The notes under the pieces are model-generated. The model worked only from the letters and a program-made list of their open reading frames with translations, searched no databases and was not told where the DNA came from. The position numbers and the translations under genes are program-made. Positions 1-7,186 of a stretch of DNA of 17,230 bases are shown here, in pieces (positions within the stretch are counted from its first letter, which is position 1; the number at the start of each line of letters is the position of its first letter). The stretch is from a bacterium (GTDB lineage Bacteria; Desulfobacterota; Anaeroferrophillalia; Anaeroferrophillales; Tharpellaceae), in assembly GCA_029935295.1 (NCBI GenBank), contig JAOZKP010000024.1:1-17230 (forward strand), written 5' to 3'.

Positions 1-274
1 CTTCTCCACCCAGCTGATGCAGAGGATAGTATTTAAGAGCAATCTGACCGTTACTTTTTTCCCACAGACTATTGCGGATCCGGTAACCGGCAGCAACGCC
101 TTCAATTACGGGATGAGAGATGTTGGAAACCTTCATGGTATATTTGGCACCCGACATATCAACCGTCGATTTCCACTTAGCCAAAGGATTCTTTTTCTTA
201 GCCATTACGGCAGATGAGCATGCCATCATGACAACCAACGCCAGCACCAGAACACGCAAACATTTTCTCTTCAT
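1..274 (-). CDS. dctP: TRAP transporter substrate-binding protein, DctP family (N-terminal part)
   Basis: Reverse-strand reading frame starting at ATG 274-272 and running off the left edge after 91 codons. The start has a good Shine-Dalgarno (AAGGGG, about 6 nt before the ATG). Residues 1-25 form a signal peptide: basic MKRK, a hydrophobic LVLALVVMMA core and an A-V-M-A cleavage site before KKK. The Cys at residue 19 does not make a convincing lipobox. The mature part has YTMKVSNISHP, then an amphipathic stretch, then GQIALKYYPLHQLGGE. This matches the start of DctP proteins (K-L-x-H..., G-R-I-x-V-x-x-F-P-x-x-Q-L-G-G-E). Members bind organic acids in the periplasm and hand them to the DctQM permease; the ligand cannot be read from this part. 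The permease genes would be expected beyond the left edge. The gene is divergent from the DUF4390-ntrYX unit. Confidence 0.85.
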   Translation of the reverse strand, partial: MKRKCLRVLVLALVVMMACSSAVMAKKKNPLAKWKSTVDMSGAKYTMKVSNISHPVIEGVAAGYRIRNSLWEKSNGQIALKYYPLHQLGGE

Positions 275-354
275 TGTCGACCCCTTTTAAAAATTATGAC
301 AAGTTGATTGACTAACACAGCAAACTACTTGCCATGCGTCAAAATTTGATGGTT

Positions 355-401
355 CCGTAAAAAATTATACGCTGGTAATACCCCGTTTCAATTTTTTACG
401 G
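355..401. repeat. 12-bp perfect inverted repeat framing the dctP promoter
   Basis: CCGTAAAAAATT (355-366) and AATTTTTTACGG (390-401) are exact reverse complements separated by 23 nt. The left arm overlaps the -10 and the probable transcription start of dctP; the right arm overlaps the -35. A transcript starting near 357 would not contain both arms, so an RNA hairpin is unlikely for dctP. An operator for a dimeric repressor or a looping pair of half sites fits better. The regulator is unknown. Confidence 0.6.
364..391 (-). promoter_or_regulatory. Sigma-70-type promoter for dctP
   Basis: On the reverse strand, TTGAAA (391-386, one mismatch to TTGACA) is followed by a 16-bp spacer and a perfect TATAAT (369-364). 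The predicted start of transcription is near 357, giving a leader of about 80 nt before the dctP ATG at 274. AT-rich sequence lies upstream of the -35. Both hexamers touch the arms of the inverted repeat at 355-401, so a bound regulator would block polymerase. Confidence 0.7.
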
Positions 402-624
402 CCATCTTAAAAATAAAAAATCTATTTTCAAAACGAGATTTTATCATCCAGCGAATGTTCTACTGTAAAGCAAAAAAACCGACGACTGTCAAGGTATAAA
501 ATAAGGTTTTTTTAACAACGCATATAACAGCTCACTGCAGGAGCCACATCCCGACGGCCCGAAAGTAACCGACCAGACCACTATTAAAGCGGCAAAAAAC
601 TGCAGCCAAAAGCAACTATTTCAC

Positions 625-653
625 TTGCTTTTCATTACACCTGCAAGTATTAT
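625..653 (+). promoter_or_regulatory. Candidate promoter for DUF4390-ntrY-ntrX
   Basis: TTGCTT (625-630), a 17-bp spacer and TATTAT (648-653; one mismatch to TATAAT) suit a sigma-70-type promoter with a leader of about 85 nt. The -35 matches at only three positions. A second weaker pair, TTAGAA (695-700) and TATAAA (719-724) with an 18-bp spacer, is nearer the gene. Either could serve; nothing in the sequence decides between them. Confidence 0.4.
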
Positions 654-746
654 GACCCACTTACTCAAAACTAAAATCAATTGCGGCCTACGGCTTAGAA
701 ACAGTCACTCTTTCCCAATATAAACCGGACCGGGAAAACCATACGA

Positions 747-1436
747 ATGAATGAGAGTCAAAAAAATTCACCAGGTTCATTAAAAAGAGCTGTCCGGAAA
801 CGGGTCATGATCATCTTCATTATCATGAGCTTCTCAGTCCCCGTACTGCTTCCAAACCACAGCAACTTGTATGCCGGCAGCAAAAAACAAATAGAGTTTG
901 CGGCCGACCATCCTCCCTACCTGGAAGACTTCATCATCAGCACTGAAGAGGATAGTGTCTGTCTATCTTTAAATGTTGCCAACCCTTTCGACCATGAAAT
1001 AAAATCTTTACTTCTAAACGGTGTCTCACAAAAGATTTCACTAACTGTAAAGGTTAGCGTGAACAGTTTTAACCTCTATCTGGTCAAATTCAACCGGACG
1101 CTAAGTGACAATACCTACACCCATAATATCGACTATGACAATCTGAAAAAAACATTCACCATCACCATGTCAGCCGAGAGCAAACCAACCGAAACAACCT
1201 CCTACAAAAAAGCTGTGAAAATTGCCGCCGAATTTAAAGATATCGTTCTGCTCCACAAAAACCAGATTGATGCTGACCGCCACTACCAGGTTGATGCTCA
1301 AACCGAGATCAGGGAGGTAAGCCTGCCTTTCCACCTTGAGTATCTCTTCTTCTTTCTCTCAGCCTGGGACCGTAAGAGCAACAGCTATACAATAGATATC
1401 CCTAAACAGCTATTAATTGAAAACCTCAAGAGATAA
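747..1436 (+). CDS. DUF4390 family protein upstream of ntrY
   Basis: 229 residues. A basic N-terminus (KRAVRKR, 13-19) leads into a hydrophobic segment (about 21-36) and a possible signal peptidase site at LYA-GS (41-45), so the protein is probably exported or anchored on the outer face of the inner membrane. The body is mostly beta-type sequence with LSLNVANP followed by a leading-hydrophobic LLLNGVSQKISL stretch, then a tyrosine/asparagine-rich HNIDYDNLKKTF segment. This pattern is what I know from DUF4390 proteins, which often precede NtrY kinases in beta- and deltaproteobacteria. No catalytic motif is visible. The start is uncertain: ATG 747 lacks a clear Shine-Dalgarno, and ATG 807 (residue 21) is an alternative that would remove most of the basic N-terminus. 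The stop lies 2 nt before the ntrY start, so the two are almost certainly co-translated. A role as periplasmic partner of NtrY is an inference from position only. Confidence 0.72.
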   Translation: MNESQKNSPGSLKRAVRKRVMIIFIIMSFSVPVLLPNHSNLYAGSKKQIEFAADHPPYLEDFIISTEEDSVCLSLNVANPFDHEIKSLLLNGVSQKISLTVKVSVNSFNLYLVKFNRTLSDNTYTHNIDYDNLKKTFTITMSAESKPTETTSYKKAVKIAAEFKDIVLLHKNQIDADRHYQVDAQTEIREVSLPFHLEYLFFFLSAWDRKSNSYTIDIPKQLLIENLKR

Positions 1437-1438
1437 CC

Positions 1439-3688
1439 TTGCCTTCCCCTGCCCTAAATACTGACCAAAGCCTCAAAGATCACGCCAGCAAAGATCATAA
1501 ACGCCGGCGGCGGGAGATGATTATCATAACTATTCTGATAATTGTCATCACCGCCCTTTTCTACATTGAGATTAACCTGCCCAACCTGCCGACTGACATG
1601 CCGATCCTGGGCAATGTTATCGTTTTTGCCCTCATCAACATCAATATTATCCTCCTGCTCCTGCTGATTTTTTTAATCCTGCGCAACCTATTAAAACTCC
1701 TGCTCGAAAGAAAACGCAAGATTGTCGGATTTCGCCTACGCACCAAACTGGTAGTTGCCTTCGTTTCACTCTCGCTCTTTCCGACGATCCTGCTTTTTGT
1801 TGCGGCCACCGGCTTTATTCGTTTCAGTCTTGACAACTGGTTCTCAACCAACTTTGAAGCCTCACTCGACGCCTCACTGGTGGTTGCCCAGGAGTACTAT
1901 GACAATCTCCGCCAGCAAAACCAGACTCTGGCTGAATCGATCGCATCCGAAATAACCCGCAAGGGGTTGATGATCAGCACCCAGAAAAAAATTCTGCAAA
2001 AGCTGACCGAAACTAAACGTTCCGAATACTCTCTCGATGCGATTGCCATAATCCCCCAACCCGGCCCGCCCTTAGCCTGCGCTTTGAGCTTAAGCTCTGA
2101 CCTGAAAAAAGAGAATTATCAAGCCAGTATCGACCTGAGTGACCACCTGCAGAATCAGGCTAAAATAGTCCCCATGCCTGACGGCGCCACGATGATTCAA
2201 GGCTGGGCCCCGATCCTTTCAACCTGGCAGGGAGATAAAACGGTAGCCTTAGTTATCACCATCAAACAGATTCCGGCAAGCCTGGCCCTCAGAATGCAGG
2301 ATATATCGGAAAAATACACCGCCTACAAAAAAGCCAAAAGCATGGAGCTCTACATCAAGAGTAACTATATCATGACTTTTGTTCTGATTACCGCCCTGAT
2401 TACTTTTATCTCCATCTGGTTCGGCTTTTTCCTGGCCAAAGATATCACGGCCCCGGTCCATGAACTCGCCCTGGCGACCCGGCAGATCGCTAACGGCAAC
2501 CTTGACTTCACCATCGACATGGTTGCCAGCGACGAGCTCGGCATTCTAGTTGACTCATTCAACAGCATGACCGAAAACCTGCTTGAAAGCCGCCGGGAGC
2601 GGGAGCTTGCCCATCTCGAGATGAGCCGTATCAGCTCTGAACATGAGCAGAGACGGCACTATATCGAAACTATTCTGAAAAATATCACAACCGGAGTTAT
2701 TGCTATTGACCGTACCGGCTGCATCACGACCATTAACCAGGCTGCAGAAAATATCTTCTCTTTCGAGCCAAACAATACTCAAGGAAAAAATTACCGGGAT
2801 ATTTTTCACCAGGAACTGATCCAGAAAATCCGCCAATACCTGAAAGAGAGCCAAAGCGAACCTGACACAAAACGAAATCTTGAGCTTACCCTGCCCGATC
2901 GCAACCGCTATGTTGCTGTCCGCTTCAGCCCCTTCTATGATGAAACGGAATCATACATCGGCATGCTTATAATAATCAACGATATGACCGAACTCGTCAA
3001 AGCCCAGAAAACTGTGGCCTGGCGTGAAGTTGCCCGCAGGATCGCCCACGAAATCAAAAATCCGCTTACACCTATCGCCCTGTCAGCCCAGCGCATCCAG
3101 CGTAAATACAGCAATTTAACCGAAGATGGCGACCATGTTTTAAAAGATTGCACAACCACAATTGTCCGTCAGGTTAATGACCTGAAGTCATTGGTTAACG
3201 AATTTTCCAGCTTTGCCCGCATGCCCCAGGCCCGGCCGACCTTGCAGAACCTCAACCGGACTATAGACGAATCCCTGATTCTCTACCGCCAGAGCCACAC
3301 CCAAGTGGAGTTCACATTTACCCCCGACACCCGGGTACCGGAATTTTATCTCGACCAGGAACAGATCAAGCGGGTCATGACCAACCTTGTCGATAATGCC
3401 CTGGCCGCCCTGAAAAATATTGACTCTGCTCAAGTCTGGATCGCCACCAGACTTGACAAAAGTCTGGAAATGGTTATTATCGAACTCAACGACAACGGCC
3501 CGGGAATGGACGAAAGAACCCAGGCTCGACTTTTTGAACCCTACTTTTCCACCAAAAAAAGAGGCACCGGCTTAGGTCTGACCATTGTCAAAACCATCAT
3601 CAATGATCATCGCGGTTTTATCCGGGTGCGTGAAAACCACCTGAAAGGCACTTGTTTTGTTATTGAACTACCGATAATTATGTCTTAA
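1439..3688 (+). CDS. ntrY: NtrY-like membrane sensor histidine kinase
   Basis: 749 residues, usual for NtrY. Order of parts: transmembrane segments at about 27-47, 60-81 and 103-126; an extracytoplasmic sensor region (about 128-308); a fourth transmembrane segment (about 309-333); HAMP linker (334-386); PAS domain (about 405-515); HisKA with the phosphoacceptor His537 in AHEIKNPLTP; and an HATPase domain with N box N649/N653, DNGPGMD (685-691) and GTGLGL (709-714). All catalytic motifs look intact. NtrY kinases sense an envelope or nitrogen/redox-related signal and phosphorylate NtrX; the signal here is unknown. The reading frame begins with TTG 2 nt after the DUF4390 stop, with only weak AAGAG-like pairing ahead. 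ATG 1517 (residue 27) would begin exactly at the first membrane segment but has GGGAG directly abutting it, so the TTG start is preferred with moderate confidence. The partner ntrX follows 16 nt downstream. Confidence 0.9.
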   Translation: MPSPALNTDQSLKDHASKDHKRRRREMIIITILIIVITALFYIEINLPNLPTDMPILGNVIVFALININIILLLLLIFLILRNLLKLLLERKRKIVGFRLRTKLVVAFVSLSLFPTILLFVAATGFIRFSLDNWFSTNFEASLDASLVVAQEYYDNLRQQNQTLAESIASEITRKGLMISTQKKILQKLTETKRSEYSLDAIAIIPQPGPPLACALSLSSDLKKENYQASIDLSDHLQNQAKIVPMPDGATMIQGWAPILSTWQGDKTVALVITIKQIPASLALRMQDISEKYTAYKKAKSMELYIKSNYIMTFVLITALITFISIWFGFFLAKDITAPVHELALATRQIANGNLDFTIDMVASDELGILVDSFNSMTENLLESRRERELAHLEMSRISSEHEQRRHYIETILKNITTGVIAIDRTGCITTINQAAENIFSFEPNNTQGKNYRDIFHQELIQKIRQYLKESQSEPDTKRNLELTLPDRNRYVAVRFSPFYDETESYIGMLIIINDMTELVKAQKTVAWREVARRIAHEIKNPLTPIALSAQRIQRKYSNLTEDGDHVLKDCTTTIVRQVNDLKSLVNEFSSFARMPQARPTLQNLNRTIDESLILYRQSHTQVEFTFTPDTRVPEFYLDQEQIKRVMTNLVDNALAALKNIDSAQVWIATRLDKSLEMVIIELNDNGPGMDERTQARLFEPYFSTKKRGTGLGLTIVKTIINDHRGFIRVRENHLKGTCFVIELPIIMS

Positions 3689-3704
3689 TAAATCTAATAA
3701 ATAA

Positions 3705-5102
3705 GTGAATATAAAAATGAAAAAGACTATTCTGATAATTGATGATGAGCCGGATATCCGCCAGTCGATGAGTGACATCTTTAGTGACGAGGGTTATAAT
3801 GTCATTACTGCTGAGGATGGCAGCGAAGCGTTGAATCAGCTTGAAAAAGAGACCCCGGATCTTATTTTTCTGGATATCTGGCTGCCTGACAGTGACGGCC
3901 TGAAACTTCTGCCCGGACTTAAAAAAGAGCACCCGCAGGTACCGGTAATCATGATTTCCGGCCACGGCACCATTGAAACTGCGGTTCAGGCCACAAAACT
4001 CGGTGCCTTTGATTTCATTGAAAAGCCGCTTTCACTCGACAAACTGGTAATTACCGCTAGCAATGCTTTGACCATCTCCCGGCTGCGGGAAGAAAATCTC
4101 CGGCTCAAAAAAAGATACAACGAGAATCGCCTGATCGGTGAATGCCACCCCATAATTCAGCTTAAGGAACAGATCAGAATTATTGCGCCGACCGATGGCT
4201 GGGTATTAATTGTCGGCGAAAATGGGACCGGCAAGGAACTTGTCGCCCGTGAGATTCACCGCCTCAGCAGCCGCGAGAAAGGACCATTCATCGAAGTCAA
4301 CTGTGCTGCAATCCCCGACAACCTGATTGAATCAGAGCTTTTCGGTTACGAAAAAGGGGCTTTCACCGGTGCCGAACGGCGCCAGAAAGGAAAATTCGAA
4401 ATTAGTAACCAAGGCACAATTTTTCTTGATGAAATCGGCGATATGAGCCTCAACACACAGGCCAAAATTTTAAGGGTTCTCCAGGAGAAAACTCTCTCCC
4501 GCCTCGGCGGCAGCAGCGCTGTACCCATTGATGTCCGGATTATCGCCGCCACCAACAAGGACCTTGAAGAGGAGATCAAAGCGGGAAATTTTCGCCAGGA
4601 TCTCTTTTTCCGCCTCAACGTCCTTCCGATTCAGGTGCCGCCGCTGCGCGAGCGGCGGGAAGACATCTCGCTTCTTGCCGAAACTTTTATAACCAACTAT
4701 TACAACAACCATGGCGGTACCTTCCGGCACCTCTCACCCGAAGTAATTAACCGACTCAAAAATTACGACTGGCCCGGCAATGTTCGCGAACTCAAAAACC
4801 TGATGGAGCGGCTCTCCATCATGTGTGCCACCGAACTGATTCAGACAAGTGACCTGCCGCCCTATTTACGTGATCCCGCGCCAAATTGCAGCAACAGTTC
4901 AGAAGATTACCACTGGGACGATTTTTTAGCGTCAAATTCACTCAGTGATGCTATAAAGGCCTTCGAAAAACTCTACATTTCTGACAAGCTTCTTAAAAAC
5001 AGCTGGAACATCTCCAAGACTGCGACCTTAATCGGCATGACGCGCCGCAACCTGCACCGCAAAATTAACGCGCTGGAGATTGTGCAGCCGGACGCTGACT
5101 AA
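3705..5102 (+). CDS. ntrX: NtrX-like sigma-54-dependent response regulator
   Basis: 465 residues from GTG 3705; ATG 3717 (residue 5) is the likelier start because AAGTGA lies about 8 nt before it and GTG has no Shine-Dalgarno. Numbering here is from GTG. The receiver domain (about 8-125) has acidic D13/D14, phosphoacceptor Asp57 in FLDIWLP and Lys107 in EKP. The AAA+ central domain has Walker A GENGTGKE (171-178), the sigma-54 contacting loop GAFTGA (218-223) and Walker B DEIG (242-245). A Fis-type helix-turn-helix ends the protein (WNISKTATLIGMTRRNLHRK). It therefore should activate sigma-54 promoters when phosphorylated by the adjacent NtrY. Its targets cannot be inferred here, and no convincing sigma-54 site was found in the dctP/DUF4390 gap. 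NtrX, rather than NtrC, is chosen from the pairing with a four-segment NtrY-like kinase. Confidence 0.9.
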   Translation: MNIKMKKTILIIDDEPDIRQSMSDIFSDEGYNVITAEDGSEALNQLEKETPDLIFLDIWLPDSDGLKLLPGLKKEHPQVPVIMISGHGTIETAVQATKLGAFDFIEKPLSLDKLVITASNALTISRLREENLRLKKRYNENRLIGECHPIIQLKEQIRIIAPTDGWVLIVGENGTGKELVAREIHRLSSREKGPFIEVNCAAIPDNLIESELFGYEKGAFTGAERRQKGKFEISNQGTIFLDEIGDMSLNTQAKILRVLQEKTLSRLGGSSAVPIDVRIIAATNKDLEEEIKAGNFRQDLFFRLNVLPIQVPPLRERREDISLLAETFITNYYNNHGGTFRHLSPEVINRLKNYDWPGNVRELKNLMERLSIMCATELIQTSDLPPYLRDPAPNCSNSSEDYHWDDFLASNSLSDAIKAFEKLYISDKLLKNSWNISKTATLIGMTRRNLHRKINALEIVQPDAD

Positions 5103-5125
5103 CAAAAAACGGATATCTCAACGAA

Positions 5126-5144
5126 TGCGGGAACTTGTCCCGCA
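5126..5144 (+). terminator. Hairpin downstream of ntrX (possible weak terminator)
   Basis: TGCGGGA (5126-5132), loop ACTTG, TCCCGCA (5138-5144) make a perfect 7-bp GC-rich stem 24 nt after the ntrX stop. A smaller GGGC/GCCC stem follows at about 5154-5167. There is no U tract behind either, so this is not a standard intrinsic terminator; it may slow polymerase or protect the mRNA 3' end. Confidence 0.4.
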
Positions 5145-5191
5145 ACCCAAACGGGGCTTTGCGGCCCACAAATAAGCAACTCTTATCAGAA

Positions 5192-5234
5192 CATTTTCTG
5201 CTGATGATTTTTCTTGTTTTTTGTGCAGAAAATG
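5192..5234. repeat. 10-bp inverted repeat upstream of parE
   Basis: CATTTTCTGC (5192-5201) and GCAGAAAATG (5225-5234) are exact reverse complements separated by a 23-nt T-rich spacer. The right arm ends 17 nt before the parE ATG and 6 nt before its Shine-Dalgarno (AAGG, 5241-5244). It may be an operator for parEC or, if transcribed, a loose leader hairpin. No good promoter is seen nearby; TTGCGG (5159-5164) with TCTTAT (5181-5186) is the best weak candidate. Confidence 0.45.
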
Positions 5235-5251
5235 ACCTGTAAGGTACTAAT

Positions 5252-7159
5252 ATGAATCAGGAAAACAACAACGACTACGGAGCCGAGGCAATTGAGGTTC
5301 TCAAAGGCCTGGACCCGGTTAAAATGCGGCCGGGAATGTATACCGACACAACCCGGCCCAACCATCTCGCCCAAGAGGTTATCGACAACAGCGTTGATGA
5401 AGCTTTAGCCGGCTATGCCAACAGCCTTGAAGTCACTCTCTACACAGACAATTCGATCTCGGTCAGAGATAACGGCCGCGGCATGCCGGTCGATATTCAT
5501 CCGGAAGAGGGCGTTCCCGGGGTCGAGCTGATCATGACCCGACTCCATGCCGGCGCCAAATTCTCGCAGAAAAACTATCAATTTTCCGGTGGACTGCACG
5601 GGGTCGGGGTCTCGGTCGTCAACGCCCTCTCTGAACGTCTGGAAGTTGAAATCCGCCGCGACGGCGGCCGTTTCACCTGCACCTACGGCAACGGTGATAT
5701 CACTGAAGATCTCCAGCGGGTCGATGATGTCGGCCGCCGCAACACCGGCACGACCATCCATTTCTGGCCCAATCCCAAATATTTTGATTCAAGCAAATTC
5801 GCAGTCAGCAAACTGATTCATTCTCTAAGAGCGAAAGCTGTGCTCTGCCCGGGCTTAAAAGTTTCATTTAAAGATCAGATCAATGATGAATCCTACGAGT
5901 GGCACTTCATCGACGGTTTGTCGGATTACCTGATGCAGAGCTTAGGCAACTATATCAGGTTGCCTAAGCAGCCCTTCACCCATAAATTCAGCGGCGAACA
6001 TGAAAATGTCACCTGGTCTCTAACCTGGTTGCCGGAAGGCGGTGAACCAGTCAATGAAAGTTATGTCAATTTAATTCCAACTCCTCAAGGCGGCACTCAC
6101 GTTAACGGCCTGCGCAGCGGCCTGCAGGCGGCATTTAAAGAATTTTGTGATTTCCGCAACCTGCTGCCCCGGGGCCTTAAACTCTCACCTGAAGACAGCT
6201 GGGAGGGTTTGAGCTATATTATTTCATTAAAACTACCGGAACCCCAATTTTCCGGCCAGACTAAAGAGCGCCTGACCTCACGCGAAAGCGCTTCTTTCGT
6301 TTCCGGCGTAGTTAAAGATTCTTTCAGCCTCTGGCTCAATGAAAATCCAGCTATCGGTGAAGATCTTGCCGCGATGGTAATTGCCAATGCCCAGAAACGC
6401 CAGCGGGCAGCGAAAAAGATCGAAAGAAAAAAGATCACCAGCGGGCCGGCTCTACCCGGGAAACTCGCAGATTGCGTTTCCCAGGACCCTAACATCAGCG
6501 AACTCTTTCTCGTCGAAGGAGATTCCGCCGGCGGCTCGGCTAAACAAGCCCGCGACCGCAATTTCCAGGCAGTCATGCCGCTGCGGGGGAAGATTTTAAA
6601 CACCTGGGAAAGTGATGTTGAAAGCATTATGGCCTCGAAAGAGATTCACGATATCTCCTCGGCTATCGGCGTCGATCCGGGTTCGCCCAAACTTGATGAT
6701 CTCCGCTACGGCAAAATCTGTGTGCTTGCTGATGCCGACTCCGACGGCCTCCATATTGCCACTCTGATCTGCGCTCTCTTTCTGCGCCATTTCAAACCTC
6801 TGGTCAGTGCCGGCCATCTCTATATCGCCATGCCGCCACTCTACCGTATCGACCGGGGTAAGGATGTCTTTTATGCCCTGGATGAAGCCGAAAAAAATGG
6901 CATCCTGGATCGTCTTAAAGGTGAAAAAAAAGCCGGCAAGATTAACCTGCAACGCTTCAAAGGACTCGGCGAGATGAATCCCCTGCAGCTGCGCGAAACG
7001 ACGATGGCCCCCGACACCCGGCGCCTGGTCCGCCTTAACCTCGACCATGAGGAAGAGGACTTTAAGATTATGGATATGATGCTGGCCAAAAAAAGAGCGG
7101 CCGACCGCCGCAGATGGCTTGAAGGTAAAAATCAGTTTACTTCCCAAAATACGAATTAA
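5252..7159 (+). CDS. parE: DNA topoisomerase IV subunit B (ParE)
   Basis: 635 residues, the length of E. coli ParE and far shorter than E. coli GyrB. The GHKL ATPase part has E42-x3-N46 in QEVIDNSVDEALAG, DNGRGMPVDIHPEEGVP and GGLHGVGVSVVNAL. The TOPRIM part has EGDSAGG (422-428) and DADSDG (494-499), which hold the catalytic Glu and the Mg-binding Asp residues, and the C-terminal RFKGLGEMNP block. Long runs such as RPGMYTDTTRPNHL and KLADC.SQD are the same as, or nearly the same as, what I remember of gammaproteobacterial ParE rather than GyrB. ParE supplies ATPase-driven strand passage; with ParC it unlinks replicated chromosomes. AAGG lies 7 nt before the ATG. parC follows after 27 nt, forming a parEC operon. 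Confidence 0.94.
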   Translation: MNQENNNDYGAEAIEVLKGLDPVKMRPGMYTDTTRPNHLAQEVIDNSVDEALAGYANSLEVTLYTDNSISVRDNGRGMPVDIHPEEGVPGVELIMTRLHAGAKFSQKNYQFSGGLHGVGVSVVNALSERLEVEIRRDGGRFTCTYGNGDITEDLQRVDDVGRRNTGTTIHFWPNPKYFDSSKFAVSKLIHSLRAKAVLCPGLKVSFKDQINDESYEWHFIDGLSDYLMQSLGNYIRLPKQPFTHKFSGEHENVTWSLTWLPEGGEPVNESYVNLIPTPQGGTHVNGLRSGLQAAFKEFCDFRNLLPRGLKLSPEDSWEGLSYIISLKLPEPQFSGQTKERLTSRESASFVSGVVKDSFSLWLNENPAIGEDLAAMVIANAQKRQRAAKKIERKKITSGPALPGKLADCVSQDPNISELFLVEGDSAGGSAKQARDRNFQAVMPLRGKILNTWESDVESIMASKEIHDISSAIGVDPGSPKLDDLRYGKICVLADADSDGLHIATLICALFLRHFKPLVSAGHLYIAMPPLYRIDRGKDVFYALDEAEKNGILDRLKGEKKAGKINLQRFKGLGEMNPLQLRETTMAPDTRRLVRLNLDHEEEDFKIMDMMLAKKRAADRRRWLEGKNQFTSQNTN

Positions 7160-7186
7160 AATCACGGTTAAAACACCAGGAATCAC

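Larger units (their letters stand above)
275..746. other. Divergent intergenic region, dctP / DUF4390
   Basis: This 472-bp gap has no supportable gene. It holds a strong leftward promoter for dctP (364-391), an inverted repeat framing it (355-401), an AT-rich stretch upstream of the dctP -35 (about 403-470) that could act as an UP element, and a plausible rightward promoter for the DUF4390-ntrYX unit (625-653). I looked for a sigma-54 site (GG-N10-GC) on both strands and found none that was convincing. Confidence 0.6.

Noticed and set aside
17..217. 66-codon forward ORF at the left edge
   Set aside because: Shadow of the reverse-strand dctP gene, which has a signal peptide, a ribosome binding site and family motifs.
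487..492. Perfect reverse-strand TTGACA as an upstream dctP promoter
   Set aside because: Only a poor -10 (TACAGT) at a 19-bp spacing; the promoter at 364-391 is far better.
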